Shown: positions 1-8,542, counted from the stretch's first letter. The stretch: 13,254 nt of DNA from Balneolales bacterium (GCA_022565415.1 JAIUMT010000064.1:1-13254), one strand, 5' to 3'. Program-made: numbers and translations. Notes: generated by a model not told the origin, from the sequence alone.

Positions 1-738
1 ACCTACGGCAAGGTATTCGGAGATGCACCGAAGTCAGCTTATGAAAACACTTTAGCTGGAATGTTGAAATTTGCGAAATACCAGATTGACATATTCCAAA
101 GCGGCTACTTACATCGATACATGGCTACTGTAATCGGATTTACTGTCTTCGCAACGGCGATTACATTCATACTAAAAGCCGACATTTCGTTTCCAGCCTA
201 CACCGATCACGTTTCGTTTCACGAAATAGTTGTAGCCATCATGTTGGTCGTAAGTGCATTAACAGCGGTGCGTGCAAAGACGGCATTAACGGCAATAACA
301 GCACTTGGTTTACTCGGATTTAGCATTGCCTTGGTTTACATCATGTTTAGTGCTCCCGATTTGGCTATAACTCAGGTTTTGGTCGAAACACTAACCGTTA
401 TTCTAGCGGCACTAGTATTAGTAAAATTACCTAAGCCAGATATCGCAGAGACTGTTTTTGCTAAATTCCGCGACGGATTTATTGCAATATCTGGTGGTGT
501 GTTAGTCACCATGATAATGCTGGTAATTCTCCAGGGCGACCTCGACTTATCCCTAACAGAATACTTTGGAGAGCAGAGTTACGTAATTGCTCATGGCAAA
601 AACATTGTAAACGTAATTTTGGTTGACTTCCGGGCGATTGACACCCTCGGAGAAATAACGGTATTGGGAGTTGCGGCATTCGGCATCATTGCCCTCATCA
701 AACTCTACATGAACGGCAAAAAAGAGGAGACGAACTAA
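1..738 (+). CDS. mrpA: Na+/H+ antiporter subunit A, C-terminal part (5' end off window)
   Basis: Frame 1 is open from base 1, so the gene enters from upstream and the ATG at 61 is internal (the preceding codons read TYGKVFGDAPKSAYENTLAG). The visible 245 residues are the C-terminal extension that distinguishes MrpA/MnhA from MrpD: membrane helices, then a DUF4040/MbhD-like segment containing SAPDLAITQVLVETLTVIL, then an MbhE-like segment ending NVILVDFRAIDTLGEITVLG. MrpA is the large subunit of the Mrp complex, which exchanges cytoplasmic Na+ for external H+ at the inner membrane and supports growth in salt or at alkaline pH. The TAA stop at 736-738 overlaps the start of the next gene. The family call is secure from the C-terminal motifs. 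The proton-antiporter core lies outside the window and cannot be checked. Confidence 0.93.
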   Translation, partial: TYGKVFGDAPKSAYENTLAGMLKFAKYQIDIFQSGYLHRYMATVIGFTVFATAITFILKADISFPAYTDHVSFHEIVVAIMLVVSALTAVRAKTALTAITALGLLGFSIALVYIMFSAPDLAITQVLVETLTVILAALVLVKLPKPDIAETVFAKFRDGFIAISGGVLVTMIMLVILQGDLDLSLTEYFGEQSYVIAHGKNIVNVILVDFRAIDTLGEITVLGVAAFGIIALIKLYMNGKKEETN

Positions 739-1154
739 TGATGAACTCCCTCATACTACGAACAGCAACAAAGTTGCTATTTGGACTCTTGCTCATATTT
801 TCGGTTTTCCTGTTCCTTCGTGGCCATAACGAGCCCGGTGGTGGATTCATCGGCGGACTTGTAGGCGCAACTGCGTTCGCATTATTTGCAATTGCTTATG
901 GTCCGGCAAAATCCCGCGAGATCCTTAAACTGGAACCACAGATCATGATTGGCCTCGGATTGCTATTCGGTCTTGCAAGTGGTGTAATCTCGATGATTTT
1001 AGGAACTCCGTTCTTAACCGGAGCCTGGATTTTCCCCATAATCGGAGGTACTGAACTCCACCTTGGCTCACCCCTAATTTTTGATATCGGTGTTTATCTG
1101 GTTGTTGTTGGATTTACACTGGGCGTCATTTTTTCACTCGAAGAAGAGAAATAA
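738..1154 (+). CDS. mrpB: Na+/H+ antiporter subunit B
   Basis: 138-residue membrane protein of the MnhB/MrpB family, the usual length. Near the N-terminus is the family signature RGHNEPGGGFIGGL (about residues 28-41), followed by three more hydrophobic helices and a conserved LGTPFLTGAW segment. It is a membrane subunit of the Mrp complex, packed near the MrpA C-terminal domain in known structures (family knowledge). The start ATG at 738 overlaps the mrpA stop (TAATG). A purine-rich AAAGAGGAGA at 721-730 is a good ribosome binding site for it; the ATG at 741 is an equally possible start. Part of the mrpABCDE run. Some genomes fuse B to A; here they are separate. Confidence 0.95.
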   Translation: MMNSLILRTATKLLFGLLLIFSVFLFLRGHNEPGGGFIGGLVGATAFALFAIAYGPAKSREILKLEPQIMIGLGLLFGLASGVISMILGTPFLTGAWIFPIIGGTELHLGSPLIFDIGVYLVVVGFTLGVIFSLEEEK

Positions 1155-1547
1155 ATGGAGATACTTTTATCTATAATTGTTGGCGTTCTATTTGCAGCCA
1201 GCATCTACCTCATGCTTAAACGCAGTCTTGTGCGTGTAGTAATTGGGGTGTTAATATTAAGCAATGCAGTAAACTTGTCCATATTCACGATGGGAAGGCT
1301 AACACGTGGCGCTCCGCCTTTGATTGGAGCTGATGCAACTGTGGCTGAGGCTGGCGTTGCCAACGCGCTTCCCCAAGCCCTCATCCTGACGGCAATTGTG
1401 ATTGGATTCGGACTATTCGCATTTGCCCTGGTATTGATTTACAGATACTACTTGGAAACCAAGAACTTACGCTCAGATGAAATGAACGACGCCGAAACTC
1501 CTGTTGGAAGCTTGCTTGCAACCGACCAAAACAAGGAGGCTAACTAA
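1155..1547 (+). CDS. mrpC: Na+/H+ antiporter subunit C (NuoK-like)
   Basis: 130-residue protein of the MnhC/MrpC family, homologous to NuoK of respiratory complex I. Three membrane helices are visible at about residues 2-20, 27-47 and 73-97. Conserved pieces are ILSNAVNLSIF (about 34-44) and PQALILTAIVIGF (about 73-85). The C-terminal tail, about 30 residues, is polar and probably cytoplasmic. It should form part of the ion path between MrpA and MrpD. The ATG directly follows the mrpB stop (TAA 1152-1154, ATG 1155), and AAGAAGAGAA at 1141-1150 is its likely ribosome binding site. Length and motifs are normal for the family. Confidence 0.95.
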   Translation: MEILLSIIVGVLFAASIYLMLKRSLVRVVIGVLILSNAVNLSIFTMGRLTRGAPPLIGADATVAEAGVANALPQALILTAIVIGFGLFAFALVLIYRYYLETKNLRSDEMNDAETPVGSLLATDQNKEAN

Positions 1548-3061
1548 TGGCCGATCATATTCTACTCCCCCTACCCCTGCTGTTGCCGTTGATTTTCGCA
1601 GCGATCGGGATGGTATTTTACAAAAACCGCACCGCGCAGCGCACAATCGCCATAACAGGGTCAATACTTCAACTAGGTGCAGCGGGATGGTTGTTCTCCC
1701 GAATCTGGAGCGAAGAAATAATAGTCGCCCAGCTAGGTAACTGGGCTGCGCCTTTTGGAATCAGTATCGTGGGCGATACATTCTCCGGCATAATGGTACT
1801 CTCCGTTGCCCTCACCGGATTCGCAATTTTCATCTACTCGCTTGCCGACATTGACAAAAAACGCGAGCATTTTGGGTATTATCCGGCGTTGAACCTGTTA
1901 ACAATGGCCGTAAACGGTACGTTGCTCACCGGAGATATCTTCAACATGTTTGTATGGTTTGAGCTCATGTTGATTTCAGCGTTTATGTTGCTCTCGTTGG
2001 GTAACACCCGCAAGCAGCTGGAAGGAACCGTTAAGTATGTAGTCATAAATCTGTTTTCATCCGCAATTTTCCTGGCCGGCGTCGGATTACTGTACGGAAT
2101 TACCGGTTCTCTGAACATGGCTGATGTTGCAGTTAAGTTAGAAGCATTCGATAACCCGGGCTTAATAACCACGATATCCATGCTGTTTTTGGTGTCATTT
2201 GGACTAAAAGCGGCGGTTTTCCCCTTATTCTTTTGGCTTCCGTCATCATATCACACGCCACCGGTTGCCATTTCCGCGTTCTTTGCCGGAATTCTAACCA
2301 AAGTCGCCATCTATGTAATGGCACGATTCTACACCCTCATTTTCATCCAGGATGTTGGCTATACGCACACTATTCTACTTTGGATTGGCGGACTAACCAT
2401 GGTAATCGGTGTACTTGGCGCGGCGGCTCAATACGAATTCCGCAAAATCCTCTCCATTCATATTGTATCTCAGATTGGATATATGGTGATGGGTATCGCT
2501 TTATTCACTCCCATGGCGCTACTCGGAACCGTTTTCTTCGTGGTGAATCAGATATTCGTTAAGATGAACCTCTTTCTGATATCGGGGGTGGCCAACCGTC
2601 TAGGAGGCTCATTCGAACTCAAAGAACTTGGCGGAATCTACAGAAACTATCCCTGGCTAGGCGTTCTATTCCTGATTTCTGCATTCTCACTAGCCGGATT
2701 CCCACCACTTTCAGGTTTCTGGGCAAAATTCACGCTAGTATACGCTGGTCTTGAAATCGGAGCCTGGGTAATTATCGGTGTTGCTCTCGCAGTAAGTATC
2801 CTAACCCTGTTCTCCATGGTGAAAATCTGGGCATTTGCTTTTTGGAAAGCACTACCCGAGGGTCACGAAGCAAACACATCCGACTACACAAAACGAATTT
2901 CAACCCGCGACTTGGTGTATTTAGTGGCCCCGATTGTACTTCTAGCCGGACTAACCGTCATAATCGGGGTATTTCCCGAGTTTCTTTATGAGGTTTCTGA
3001 GCGTGCCGCCAACCAGTTAATGGGACGAACCGATTACATAGAAGCAGTTTTACGACCATGA
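1547..3061 (+). CDS. mrpD: Na+/H+ antiporter subunit D (proton-pumping type)
   Basis: 504 residues, the usual MrpD length, with about 14 hydrophobic helices of the proton-antiporter (NuoL/M/N-like) domain. Landmarks visible: E139 in MFVWFELM, K221 in FGLKAAVFPL, the FWLPSSYHTPPV loop with H236, and K252 in ILTKVAIY. These match the charged residues that line the proton route in complex I and Mrp antiporter-like subunits. The ATG at 1547 overlaps the mrpC stop (TAATG) and has a strong AAGGAGG at 1533-1539. It forms the H+-handling half of the complex with MrpA. The stop overlaps the mrpE start as ATGA, suggesting coupled translation. Nothing looks degraded. Confidence 0.96.
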   Translation: MADHILLPLPLLLPLIFAAIGMVFYKNRTAQRTIAITGSILQLGAAGWLFSRIWSEEIIVAQLGNWAAPFGISIVGDTFSGIMVLSVALTGFAIFIYSLADIDKKREHFGYYPALNLLTMAVNGTLLTGDIFNMFVWFELMLISAFMLLSLGNTRKQLEGTVKYVVINLFSSAIFLAGVGLLYGITGSLNMADVAVKLEAFDNPGLITTISMLFLVSFGLKAAVFPLFFWLPSSYHTPPVAISAFFAGILTKVAIYVMARFYTLIFIQDVGYTHTILLWIGGLTMVIGVLGAAAQYEFRKILSIHIVSQIGYMVMGIALFTPMALLGTVFFVVNQIFVKMNLFLISGVANRLGGSFELKELGGIYRNYPWLGVLFLISAFSLAGFPPLSGFWAKFTLVYAGLEIGAWVIIGVALAVSILTLFSMVKIWAFAFWKALPEGHEANTSDYTKRISTRDLVYLVAPIVLLAGLTVIIGVFPEFLYEVSERAANQLMGRTDYIEAVLRP

Positions 3062-3573
3062 CACTATTCTTATTAAACATACTTTTAGCCCTAATTTGGG
3101 CCGCAATTACCGGAACATTCACCATAGGGTCGGTAAGTGTTGGATTCTTTCTGGGTTATATCATCATCTGGATTGCGAGTCCGGTGATCGATCCCGACGA
3201 CTACCACAAAAAGTTGTGGCTGATACTGGCACTAATACTGTACTTCCTCAAAGAACTTTTCGTATCCAGTCTGAGGGTTGCCAAAGACGTGCTAACACCC
3301 GGCGAATTCCGCATGAAATCGGGCGTAGTTGCCGTACCATTGGATGTAAAATCCGATTTCAGCATCACCTTTTTAGCCAATATGATTTCGTTAACACCCG
3401 GAACACTAAGTCTTGATGTGTCTGAAGATCGGTCCAAGCTGTTTATTCATGCAATGTACATCGATAACGACGATGTGGAATCGGTTAGAAATGAAATTAA
3501 ATCGGGCATGGAGAATAAGGTTATTTCTACTTTTGGAACCGGAACATTCACCGACTCTCTGTTAAACGATTAA
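3058..3573 (+). CDS. mrpE: Na+/H+ antiporter subunit E
   Basis: 171-residue MnhE/MrpE-family protein. Hydrophobic segments lie at about residues 1-19, 23-42 and 51-72, followed by a soluble C-terminal half with the family pattern ANMISLTPGTLSLDV and then LFIHAMYID. The start codon overlaps the mrpD stop (ATGA, 3058-3061). MrpE is a non-pumping subunit needed for assembly or stability of the complex. In the common seven-gene order, mrpF and mrpG follow, but here only 97 bases separate mrpE from uvrA and neither is present. Identification rests on the motifs plus position. Confidence 0.94.
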   Translation: MTLFLLNILLALIWAAITGTFTIGSVSVGFFLGYIIIWIASPVIDPDDYHKKLWLILALILYFLKELFVSSLRVAKDVLTPGEFRMKSGVVAVPLDVKSDFSITFLANMISLTPGTLSLDVSEDRSKLFIHAMYIDNDDVESVRNEIKSGMENKVISTFGTGTFTDSLLND

Positions 3574-3599
3574 ATAAGATTACAAACGAGAGAACCTTT

Positions 3600-3628
3600 T
3601 TTGTACATAAATCTGTTGGATATATCGT
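3600..3628 (+). promoter_or_regulatory. Weak promoter candidate for uvrA
   Basis: In the 97-base mrpE-uvrA gap, TTTG at 3600-3603 sits 17 bases before TATATCGT at 3621-3628. This only partly fits the Bacteroidota pattern (TTTG, 19-21 bases, TAnnTTTG). No convincing hairpin terminator for the mrp operon is seen here, so uvrA could also be read through from mrp. Low confidence. Confidence 0.2.
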
Positions 3629-3670
3629 TAACTTAGAAGGTTAGCGAAATATCGATCATTTTTATCTACT

Positions 3671-6508
3671 ATGTCTCAAGCCGATACAAGTCAAATTCCT
3701 GATTCAGCCGTAAAGAATTCTTCAAACGGAAATCTAATACCAGGCAACGAACGCCCACTTATCATTAAAGGCGCTCGGGTTCATAACCTGAAGAATATTG
3801 ACGTTACGATTCCCAGAAATAAGCTTACTGTAATCACCGGGGTTTCGGGTTCTGGGAAATCCAGCCTCGCTTTTGATACGATTTACGCCGAGGGACAGCG
3901 ACGGTACGTGGAAAGCCTCTCCAGCTACGCGCGACAGTTTCTAGAACGAATGGATAAGCCGGATGTGGATTTCATGCAGGGAATCTCGCCCGCAATGGCC
4001 ATTCAGCAGAAGAATACCACCAGTAATCCGCGGTCAACTGTCGGCACAACCACCGAAATTTACGACTACATGCGTCTGCTGTTCGCGCGCATTGGCAAAA
4101 CCATTTCACCCATCAGCGGACAGGTTGTACGAAAAGACACCCCTCAGACCGTAATCGAAAACATAATGGCCGACTGGGAGGAAGATACCCGGTTTTATAT
4201 CACCTTCCCCTTGCCCAAACGCGAGAAAAAGAAGTTTTCGGAGGAACTTGAGGTGCTTACTGAGCGGGGCTTTACCCGAATTCTCACCCCCGGCGAAGAA
4301 ATCCTCGACCTTTACGACCCCGAAACACCCATAAAGAAGATCAAAGTCGATACCCACAGGGTGCTGGTCGACCGGTTAGTCCTAAAAAACGACGACCCCG
4401 ATTTCAGAACGCGACTGGCAGATTCGTTGGAGGTGGCTTTTAGAGAGGGATTTGGTCAGTGTTTCGTAAAGCAGCGCAATGGCGAAGAACGGGATTTCAG
4501 CGAGCGATTCGAGATGGATGGCATGGAGTTCACCGAGCCCACCCCACAAATGTTTTCGTTCAACAACCCATTCGGAGCCTGCACCACCTGCGAAGGGTTT
4601 GGCCGCGTGGCCGGTATCGACGAAGACCGCGTAATCCCCGCCCCGGATTTTAGTATCCGAACTGGTGTAATTGCCCCGTTTAACGGACCCAAAAACAGCA
4701 TCTGGCTGCGGGATTTAATCAAAGTTTGCGCCAAAAGCGGTTACTCAATTGACACGCCATACCGCGAGCTGCCCAAAGAGGTTCGGGATGCCATTTGGAA
4801 AGGCAAAGACGAGTACGGCGGAATTCATCAATTTTTCGAAGAAGTAAAAACCGAATTCTATAAAGTTCACATGCGCATTTTCTACGCGCGTTATCGTGGG
4901 TACTCCCGCTGTATAGAATGCGACGGGTACCGAATCCGAAAAGATGCCCTTTATGTGCAGTTTGCCGGACATAATATCGGTCAGGTAAGCGAGATGACAA
5001 TTGGTCATGCCCGGGAGTGGTTCGACAACCTCGAATTAACACCATTCGAAGAATCTGTGGCCAGTCAAATTCTGTACGAAGTTCGCAAACGACTGCGATA
5101 CCTCGACGAAGTTGGGCTCGATTACCTAACCCTCGACCGACTTACAAACACGCTATCGGGCGGAGAAGCACAGCGAATCAACCTCGCAAATGCGCTCGGA
5201 AGTTCGCTCATTGGCAGTTTATACGTGCTTGATGAGCCCACAATCGGATTACATCCGCGCGATAACGACCGCCTAATCAAGATTTTGCAATCCCTGAGGG
5301 ACATCGGAAATACTGTTCTGGTGGTCGAGCACGATCCCGAAATGATTGCCGCCGCAGATAATATTATCGATATTGGTCCATTTGCCGGCACCTACGGCGG
5401 GGAAGTCGTATTCTCGGGCAATTATAAAGACCTTCTAATCTCCGATTCGCTTACCGGAAAGTACATGAGTGGACGCAAATCCATTCCCGTCCCGGCCAAA
5501 CGACGCAAAGGAAACGGAAACAAACTCGAGCTGGTAGGCGCATCAGAACATAACCTCAAACATGTGAATGTGAGTTTTCCCCTGGGGATGCTGACCTGCG
5601 TAACGGGCGTAAGTGGTTCTGGAAAATCAACCTTGGTGCACGATACGCTCTACGCCGGAATCATGAAGGAGATTGGCAGTTGGTCGGGGAAAATTGGTCG
5701 CCATAAGAAATTGAGCGGATTGGTAAATATTGAGGCCGTTGAAATGGTAGATCAGACGCCGATTGGACGGTCGTCGCGTTCGAATCCGGCCACGTACACG
5801 AAGGCATTTGATGGAATTCGGGATTTGTTTGCCAACACGCGTCAGGCGAAAATTATGGGCTATGGCCCGGGACATTTCTCGTTCAACGTTCCCGGTGGGC
5901 GATGCGAAAGTTGCCAGGGCGAGGGAATTCAGACCATCGAAATGCAGTTTCTGGCCGATATCGAGCTTCCTTGCGAAGCTTGCAACGGCAAACGATACAG
6001 AAAAGACGTGCTGGGCGTGAAATATCAGGGTCAGAATATTTTCGACGTACTCGAAATGTCGATTTCAGATGCATTGGGATTCTTCGAAGGACACGAAAAC
6101 ATCACCGGGAAGCTTCAGGTTATGGAAGACGTGGGCCTTGGCTACCTCAAACTGGGTCAGAGCGGTACAACGCTATCGGGTGGAGAGGCGCAGCGTGTGA
6201 AGCTTGCACGATTCTTGGCACGAGACGACTCAAACCACACCTTGTACTTTTTTGATGAGCCAACCACGGGACTTCACTTCGAAGACACCGCTCGGCTGCT
6301 AAATAGCTTCAATCGCTTAATCGACAAAGGTCACTCGGTGATCATCATTGAGCATAATATCGACATCATTAAATCGTCTGATTGGATTATTGATGTAGGT
6401 CCGGAGGGGGGCTACGGAGGCGGAACCATTGTAGCAACGGGCACGCCGGAAGATATCGCGCGAATCCCGGCTTCGCATACGGGCAGGTATTTGCAGGATT
6501 TGATATGA
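3671..6508 (+). CDS. uvrA: Excinuclease ABC subunit A
   Basis: 945-residue UvrA, the damage-recognising ATPase of nucleotide excision repair that loads UvrB onto lesions. Two ABC ATPase halves are present: Walker A GVSGSGKSS at about 57-65 and GVSGSGKST at 646-654; signatures LSGGEAQRI at 495 and LSGGEAQRV at 835; Walker B VLDEPT and FFDEPT; switch His in VVEHD and IIEHN. The C-terminal zinc site is complete (C745, C748, C768, C771). In the first zinc module only C304 and C307 remain; the usual upstream CxxC is replaced by EMDGM (281-285). A further pair, C414/C417, is present. The ATG at 3671 has no clear Shine-Dalgarno; a 20-30 residue polar N-terminal tail precedes the first conserved segment, as in some Bacteroidota homologues. 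Full length and intact. Confidence 0.98.
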   Translation: MSQADTSQIPDSAVKNSSNGNLIPGNERPLIIKGARVHNLKNIDVTIPRNKLTVITGVSGSGKSSLAFDTIYAEGQRRYVESLSSYARQFLERMDKPDVDFMQGISPAMAIQQKNTTSNPRSTVGTTTEIYDYMRLLFARIGKTISPISGQVVRKDTPQTVIENIMADWEEDTRFYITFPLPKREKKKFSEELEVLTERGFTRILTPGEEILDLYDPETPIKKIKVDTHRVLVDRLVLKNDDPDFRTRLADSLEVAFREGFGQCFVKQRNGEERDFSERFEMDGMEFTEPTPQMFSFNNPFGACTTCEGFGRVAGIDEDRVIPAPDFSIRTGVIAPFNGPKNSIWLRDLIKVCAKSGYSIDTPYRELPKEVRDAIWKGKDEYGGIHQFFEEVKTEFYKVHMRIFYARYRGYSRCIECDGYRIRKDALYVQFAGHNIGQVSEMTIGHAREWFDNLELTPFEESVASQILYEVRKRLRYLDEVGLDYLTLDRLTNTLSGGEAQRINLANALGSSLIGSLYVLDEPTIGLHPRDNDRLIKILQSLRDIGNTVLVVEHDPEMIAAADNIIDIGPFAGTYGGEVVFSGNYKDLLISDSLTGKYMSGRKSIPVPAKRRKGNGNKLELVGASEHNLKHVNVSFPLGMLTCVTGVSGSGKSTLVHDTLYAGIMKEIGSWSGKIGRHKKLSGLVNIEAVEMVDQTPIGRSSRSNPATYTKAFDGIRDLFANTRQAKIMGYGPGHFSFNVPGGRCESCQGEGIQTIEMQFLADIELPCEACNGKRYRKDVLGVKYQGQNIFDVLEMSISDALGFFEGHENITGKLQVMEDVGLGYLKLGQSGTTLSGGEAQRVKLARFLARDDSNHTLYFFDEPTTGLHFEDTARLLNSFNRLIDKGHSVIIIEHNIDIIKSSDWIIDVGPEGGYGGGTIVATGTPEDIARIPASHTGRYLQDLI

Positions 6509-6605
6509 TTGGCTCGTGCTGAGGCTGGTCTTTTCGAAGATCGGTTCCTAGAAAAAGTCATCGTTCTGTAATTTCACACAGATCAACTAGCTCACAACAG
6601 AGGGG

Positions 6606-6634
6606 CATCAGAAATCCGGGATGAATCCCTGATG
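6606..6634. terminator. Imperfect hairpin between convergent genes
   Basis: CATCA (6606-6610) can pair with TGATG (6630-6634), and GGGA (6618-6621) with TCCC (6626-6629) around a TGAA loop, with an unpaired bulge on the left arm. It lies between the uvrA stop and the end of the oppositely oriented thioredoxin gene, where a two-way terminator would be expected. There is no good T-tract directly after it, so this is only a candidate. Confidence 0.3.
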
Positions 6635-6659
6635 ATTTCGCCTTTCAATATGTAGTTAG

Positions 6660-8000
6660 TTAATCAAGAAGGTATTTTGATAAAGTATCTAGTAGCCTTT
6701 CGGGATTAAGTGATTGGCCGTGCTCAATTATTGTACCATCTCTATTTAGCAAGTAATATGACGGATAAGCCTGTACACGATATGACTCAATTATTGAGCT
6801 CTGTTCATCAGTTAGCTTTACCAGATTTGGCCATGATATTTCGTGATTTTCGATGAATATAGATGCCAACTCCTCTATACTCTCGTGAGCAATACCAATA
6901 ATCTGAAAATCTTCTCCTGGAAAAGCATTATATGCCTCTTTAAGACTAGGAACTGCCGCTACACAAGGGGGGCACCAAGAGCCCCAAAAATTTAGCAGAA
7001 CATATTTACCCTTGAAATCTGATAAATTTATCTCCGTTTTATCTAAAGTAAGAGCACTAAAGTCAGGTGCTTCTGTGCCTCTACGTAATGCAATACGTGG
7101 CTCAACCTGCTCTTTGGATGTCTCAACTATTACGTAATTTCCGTTTAAGTCGATTTTTGTAATCTTCCAAGATTGATTTGCCACGTTGAAGGGCTCTAAG
7201 ATGGAATAATGTTCGTTTCCATCAGGGAGAATGTCAAATTCACCATTTCCGTCCAAGTCAATTAGCAAAGCCGTGCCATCAGTATAGTGGTAGGGCGGTG
7301 TAAAAGTATAATTAGCTAATGCTACCTCAAAAATCTGGCCACTAACCTCCCATTTTCCAAAAAATTGATCCTTAAAGAATAGTTGAATTGATTCGGGACC
7401 TTTGGATATCAAGTAGTCGAACCGTGCTGGTGATTTGAAGTTTTGAATTTTAGTACCATCATAGTATTCAAAACTAACCATCGTAACAGCCTTCATTGTC
7501 TCAAAAACTGTTCCTTCAAAGTTAATCCTATCTGGTTCAAAGTAGATTGGATTCTCATCCTCAAATGTACCCGTACCCTTCGAGTCAATCACAAGAATTG
7601 GGTTGCCATTACTATCATTCCCAACAGCTACACTAATTATTCCATTGACCCATTCGTCACTCAGCAAGTCTTGGTCTAAACCACCATTAACCCGTGTGTA
7701 AGTTGAGGAATCAACAAACCCCTCTTTAAGCCCCTGATGTAAATATTGGTGTGTATCTGCTAAACCATGAAAGACCTTGCCACTATCCATCCAAGAAGGT
7801 GGCGTTTCGGGCTGTCCCGGAAATTCCGCTTGGAATATAAAGTTACCACCGAATGAAATCCCCATTACAGGCGAAATCCGATCATTATTATAACCCCGTT
7901 CAAGCTGAATTTTATACCCGCCATTATCCTGTCCATAAAGGGAAAATGTAATAGAAATAGTTATTATAAAGGTAATAAGTGGACATTTTAAAGTACTCAT
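6660..8000 (-). CDS. Exported TlpA-like thioredoxin-domain protein with unknown N-terminal region
   Basis: 446 residues. Residues 1-23 look like a signal peptide (K5, hydrophobic LITFIITISITFSLYG), so the protein is probably periplasmic or surface-exposed. The C-terminal part (about 309-446) is a TlpA/redoxin thioredoxin fold: APDFSALTLD, then FWGSWCPPC with active cysteines C343 and C346, and the cis-proline in AYPSYYLL (P413). Such domains reduce or exchange disulfides outside the cytoplasm. Residues 24-300 are not recognised; they hold two similar acidic turns, D139-S-K-G-T-G-T-F-E and D248-L-D-G-N-G-E-F-D, resembling Ca-binding DxDGxG loops. No lipobox Cys is evident after the signal. The start ATG at 8000 is preceded by an A-rich stretch and no Shine-Dalgarno. 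Base composition is markedly lower in G+C than flanking genes, suggesting transfer. Monocistronic. Thioredoxin domain certain; overall role unknown. Confidence 0.9.
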   Translation of the reverse strand: MSTLKCPLITFIITISITFSLYGQDNGGYKIQLERGYNNDRISPVMGISFGGNFIFQAEFPGQPETPPSWMDSGKVFHGLADTHQYLHQGLKEGFVDSSTYTRVNGGLDQDLLSDEWVNGIISVAVGNDSNGNPILVIDSKGTGTFEDENPIYFEPDRINFEGTVFETMKAVTMVSFEYYDGTKIQNFKSPARFDYLISKGPESIQLFFKDQFFGKWEVSGQIFEVALANYTFTPPYHYTDGTALLIDLDGNGEFDILPDGNEHYSILEPFNVANQSWKITKIDLNGNYVIVETSKEQVEPRIALRRGTEAPDFSALTLDKTEINLSDFKGKYVLLNFWGSWCPPCVAAVPSLKEAYNAFPGEDFQIIGIAHESIEELASIFIENHEISWPNLVKLTDEQSSIIESYRVQAYPSYYLLNRDGTIIEHGQSLNPERLLDTLSKYLLD

Positions 8001-8132
8001 ATGATTTTAGTTTTAAATGTGTTGGTGATTTAATTAAATGATTTGAGCAAATAAATGAAAGCTTCGTTGCTAACATGCTAAGTTCAAACTGAAACTGGTT
8101 ATTTGTTAATTCTTAGAAGTTGCTACTATACA

Positions 8133-8168
8133 AACAGGAGAACCACTGTGGATATAGGTACACCTGTT
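8133..8168. repeat. Inverted repeat upstream of the thioredoxin gene
   Basis: AACAGG (8133-8138) and CCTGTT (8163-8168) are a perfect 6-base inverted repeat with 24 bases between, which themselves contain CCAC-T-GTGG (8143-8151). It sits in the 197-base gap between the end of the sigma-operon partner gene and the start of the thioredoxin gene, both on the minus strand. It could be a weak terminator for the former or an operator for the latter. No T-rich tail decides this. Confidence 0.3.
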
Positions 8169-8197
8169 ATTTTTGCTAGCCAAAACATAGCTTTTGT

Positions 8198-8542
8198 TCA
8201 ATTAGACCGCATTTGCAGTCTGTTTGTATGATTCATCAGTGAGTCAAATTGAGTCGCAATTGCCAGAAACAGCACTACTTGAACAATTACAGCGATATAC
8301 CGCAATTCGAGACCGAACAACGAAACATCGAACATCGGAATAATCATGGCTGCGATAATTCCCGATAATGCGCCGACGATAAAGAAAAACCAGGCTATAA
8401 AAACATAGCTTTTAATAGCTTTCTGTTCGGCTATTTCACGGTCAATGCGCTTCATAACAACATCTTCCAAACCCGAAAACGGCATCTCGAGTCGACTTTT
8501 ACCAATAACGGTTTTATATAATCTGTCTTCTTCATGTTTCAT
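8198..8542 (-). CDS. Small membrane protein in sigma-factor operon (possible anti-sigma partner)
   Basis: 114 residues. The N-terminal 42 residues are charged and likely cytoplasmic (about 1-42, ending EIAEQKAIKS). Two strong hydrophobic stretches follow, about 43-68 (YVFIAWFFFIVGALSGII) and 80-100 (LRYIAVIVQVVLFLAIA), then a short tail. No family is recognised and no zinc-binding HxxxCxxC anti-sigma motif is present. Its ATG (8540-8542) overlaps the TGA (8539-8541) of the sigma gene only when that gene is read in its restored frame, showing the two evolved as a translationally coupled pair; AAGGA lies upstream inside the sigma gene. A cytoplasmic head plus membrane helices next to an ECF sigma factor fits a membrane anchor or anti-sigma role, but this is inference from position. 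Confidence 0.75.
   Translation of the reverse strand: MKHEEDRLYKTVIGKSRLEMPFSGLEDVVMKRIDREIAEQKAIKSYVFIAWFFFIVGALSGIIAAMIIPMFDVSLFGLELRYIAVIVQVVLFLAIATQFDSLMNHTNRLQMRSN

Noticed and set aside
61..738. A complete 225-residue protein starting at ATG 61
   Set aside because: The frame is open to base 1 and the upstream codons continue the MrpA sequence, so the ATG is internal.
7443..7679. Plus-strand frame of 78 residues inside the thioredoxin gene
   Set aside because: It is antisense to a complete reading frame with a signal peptide and thioredoxin motifs, and has no start signals.
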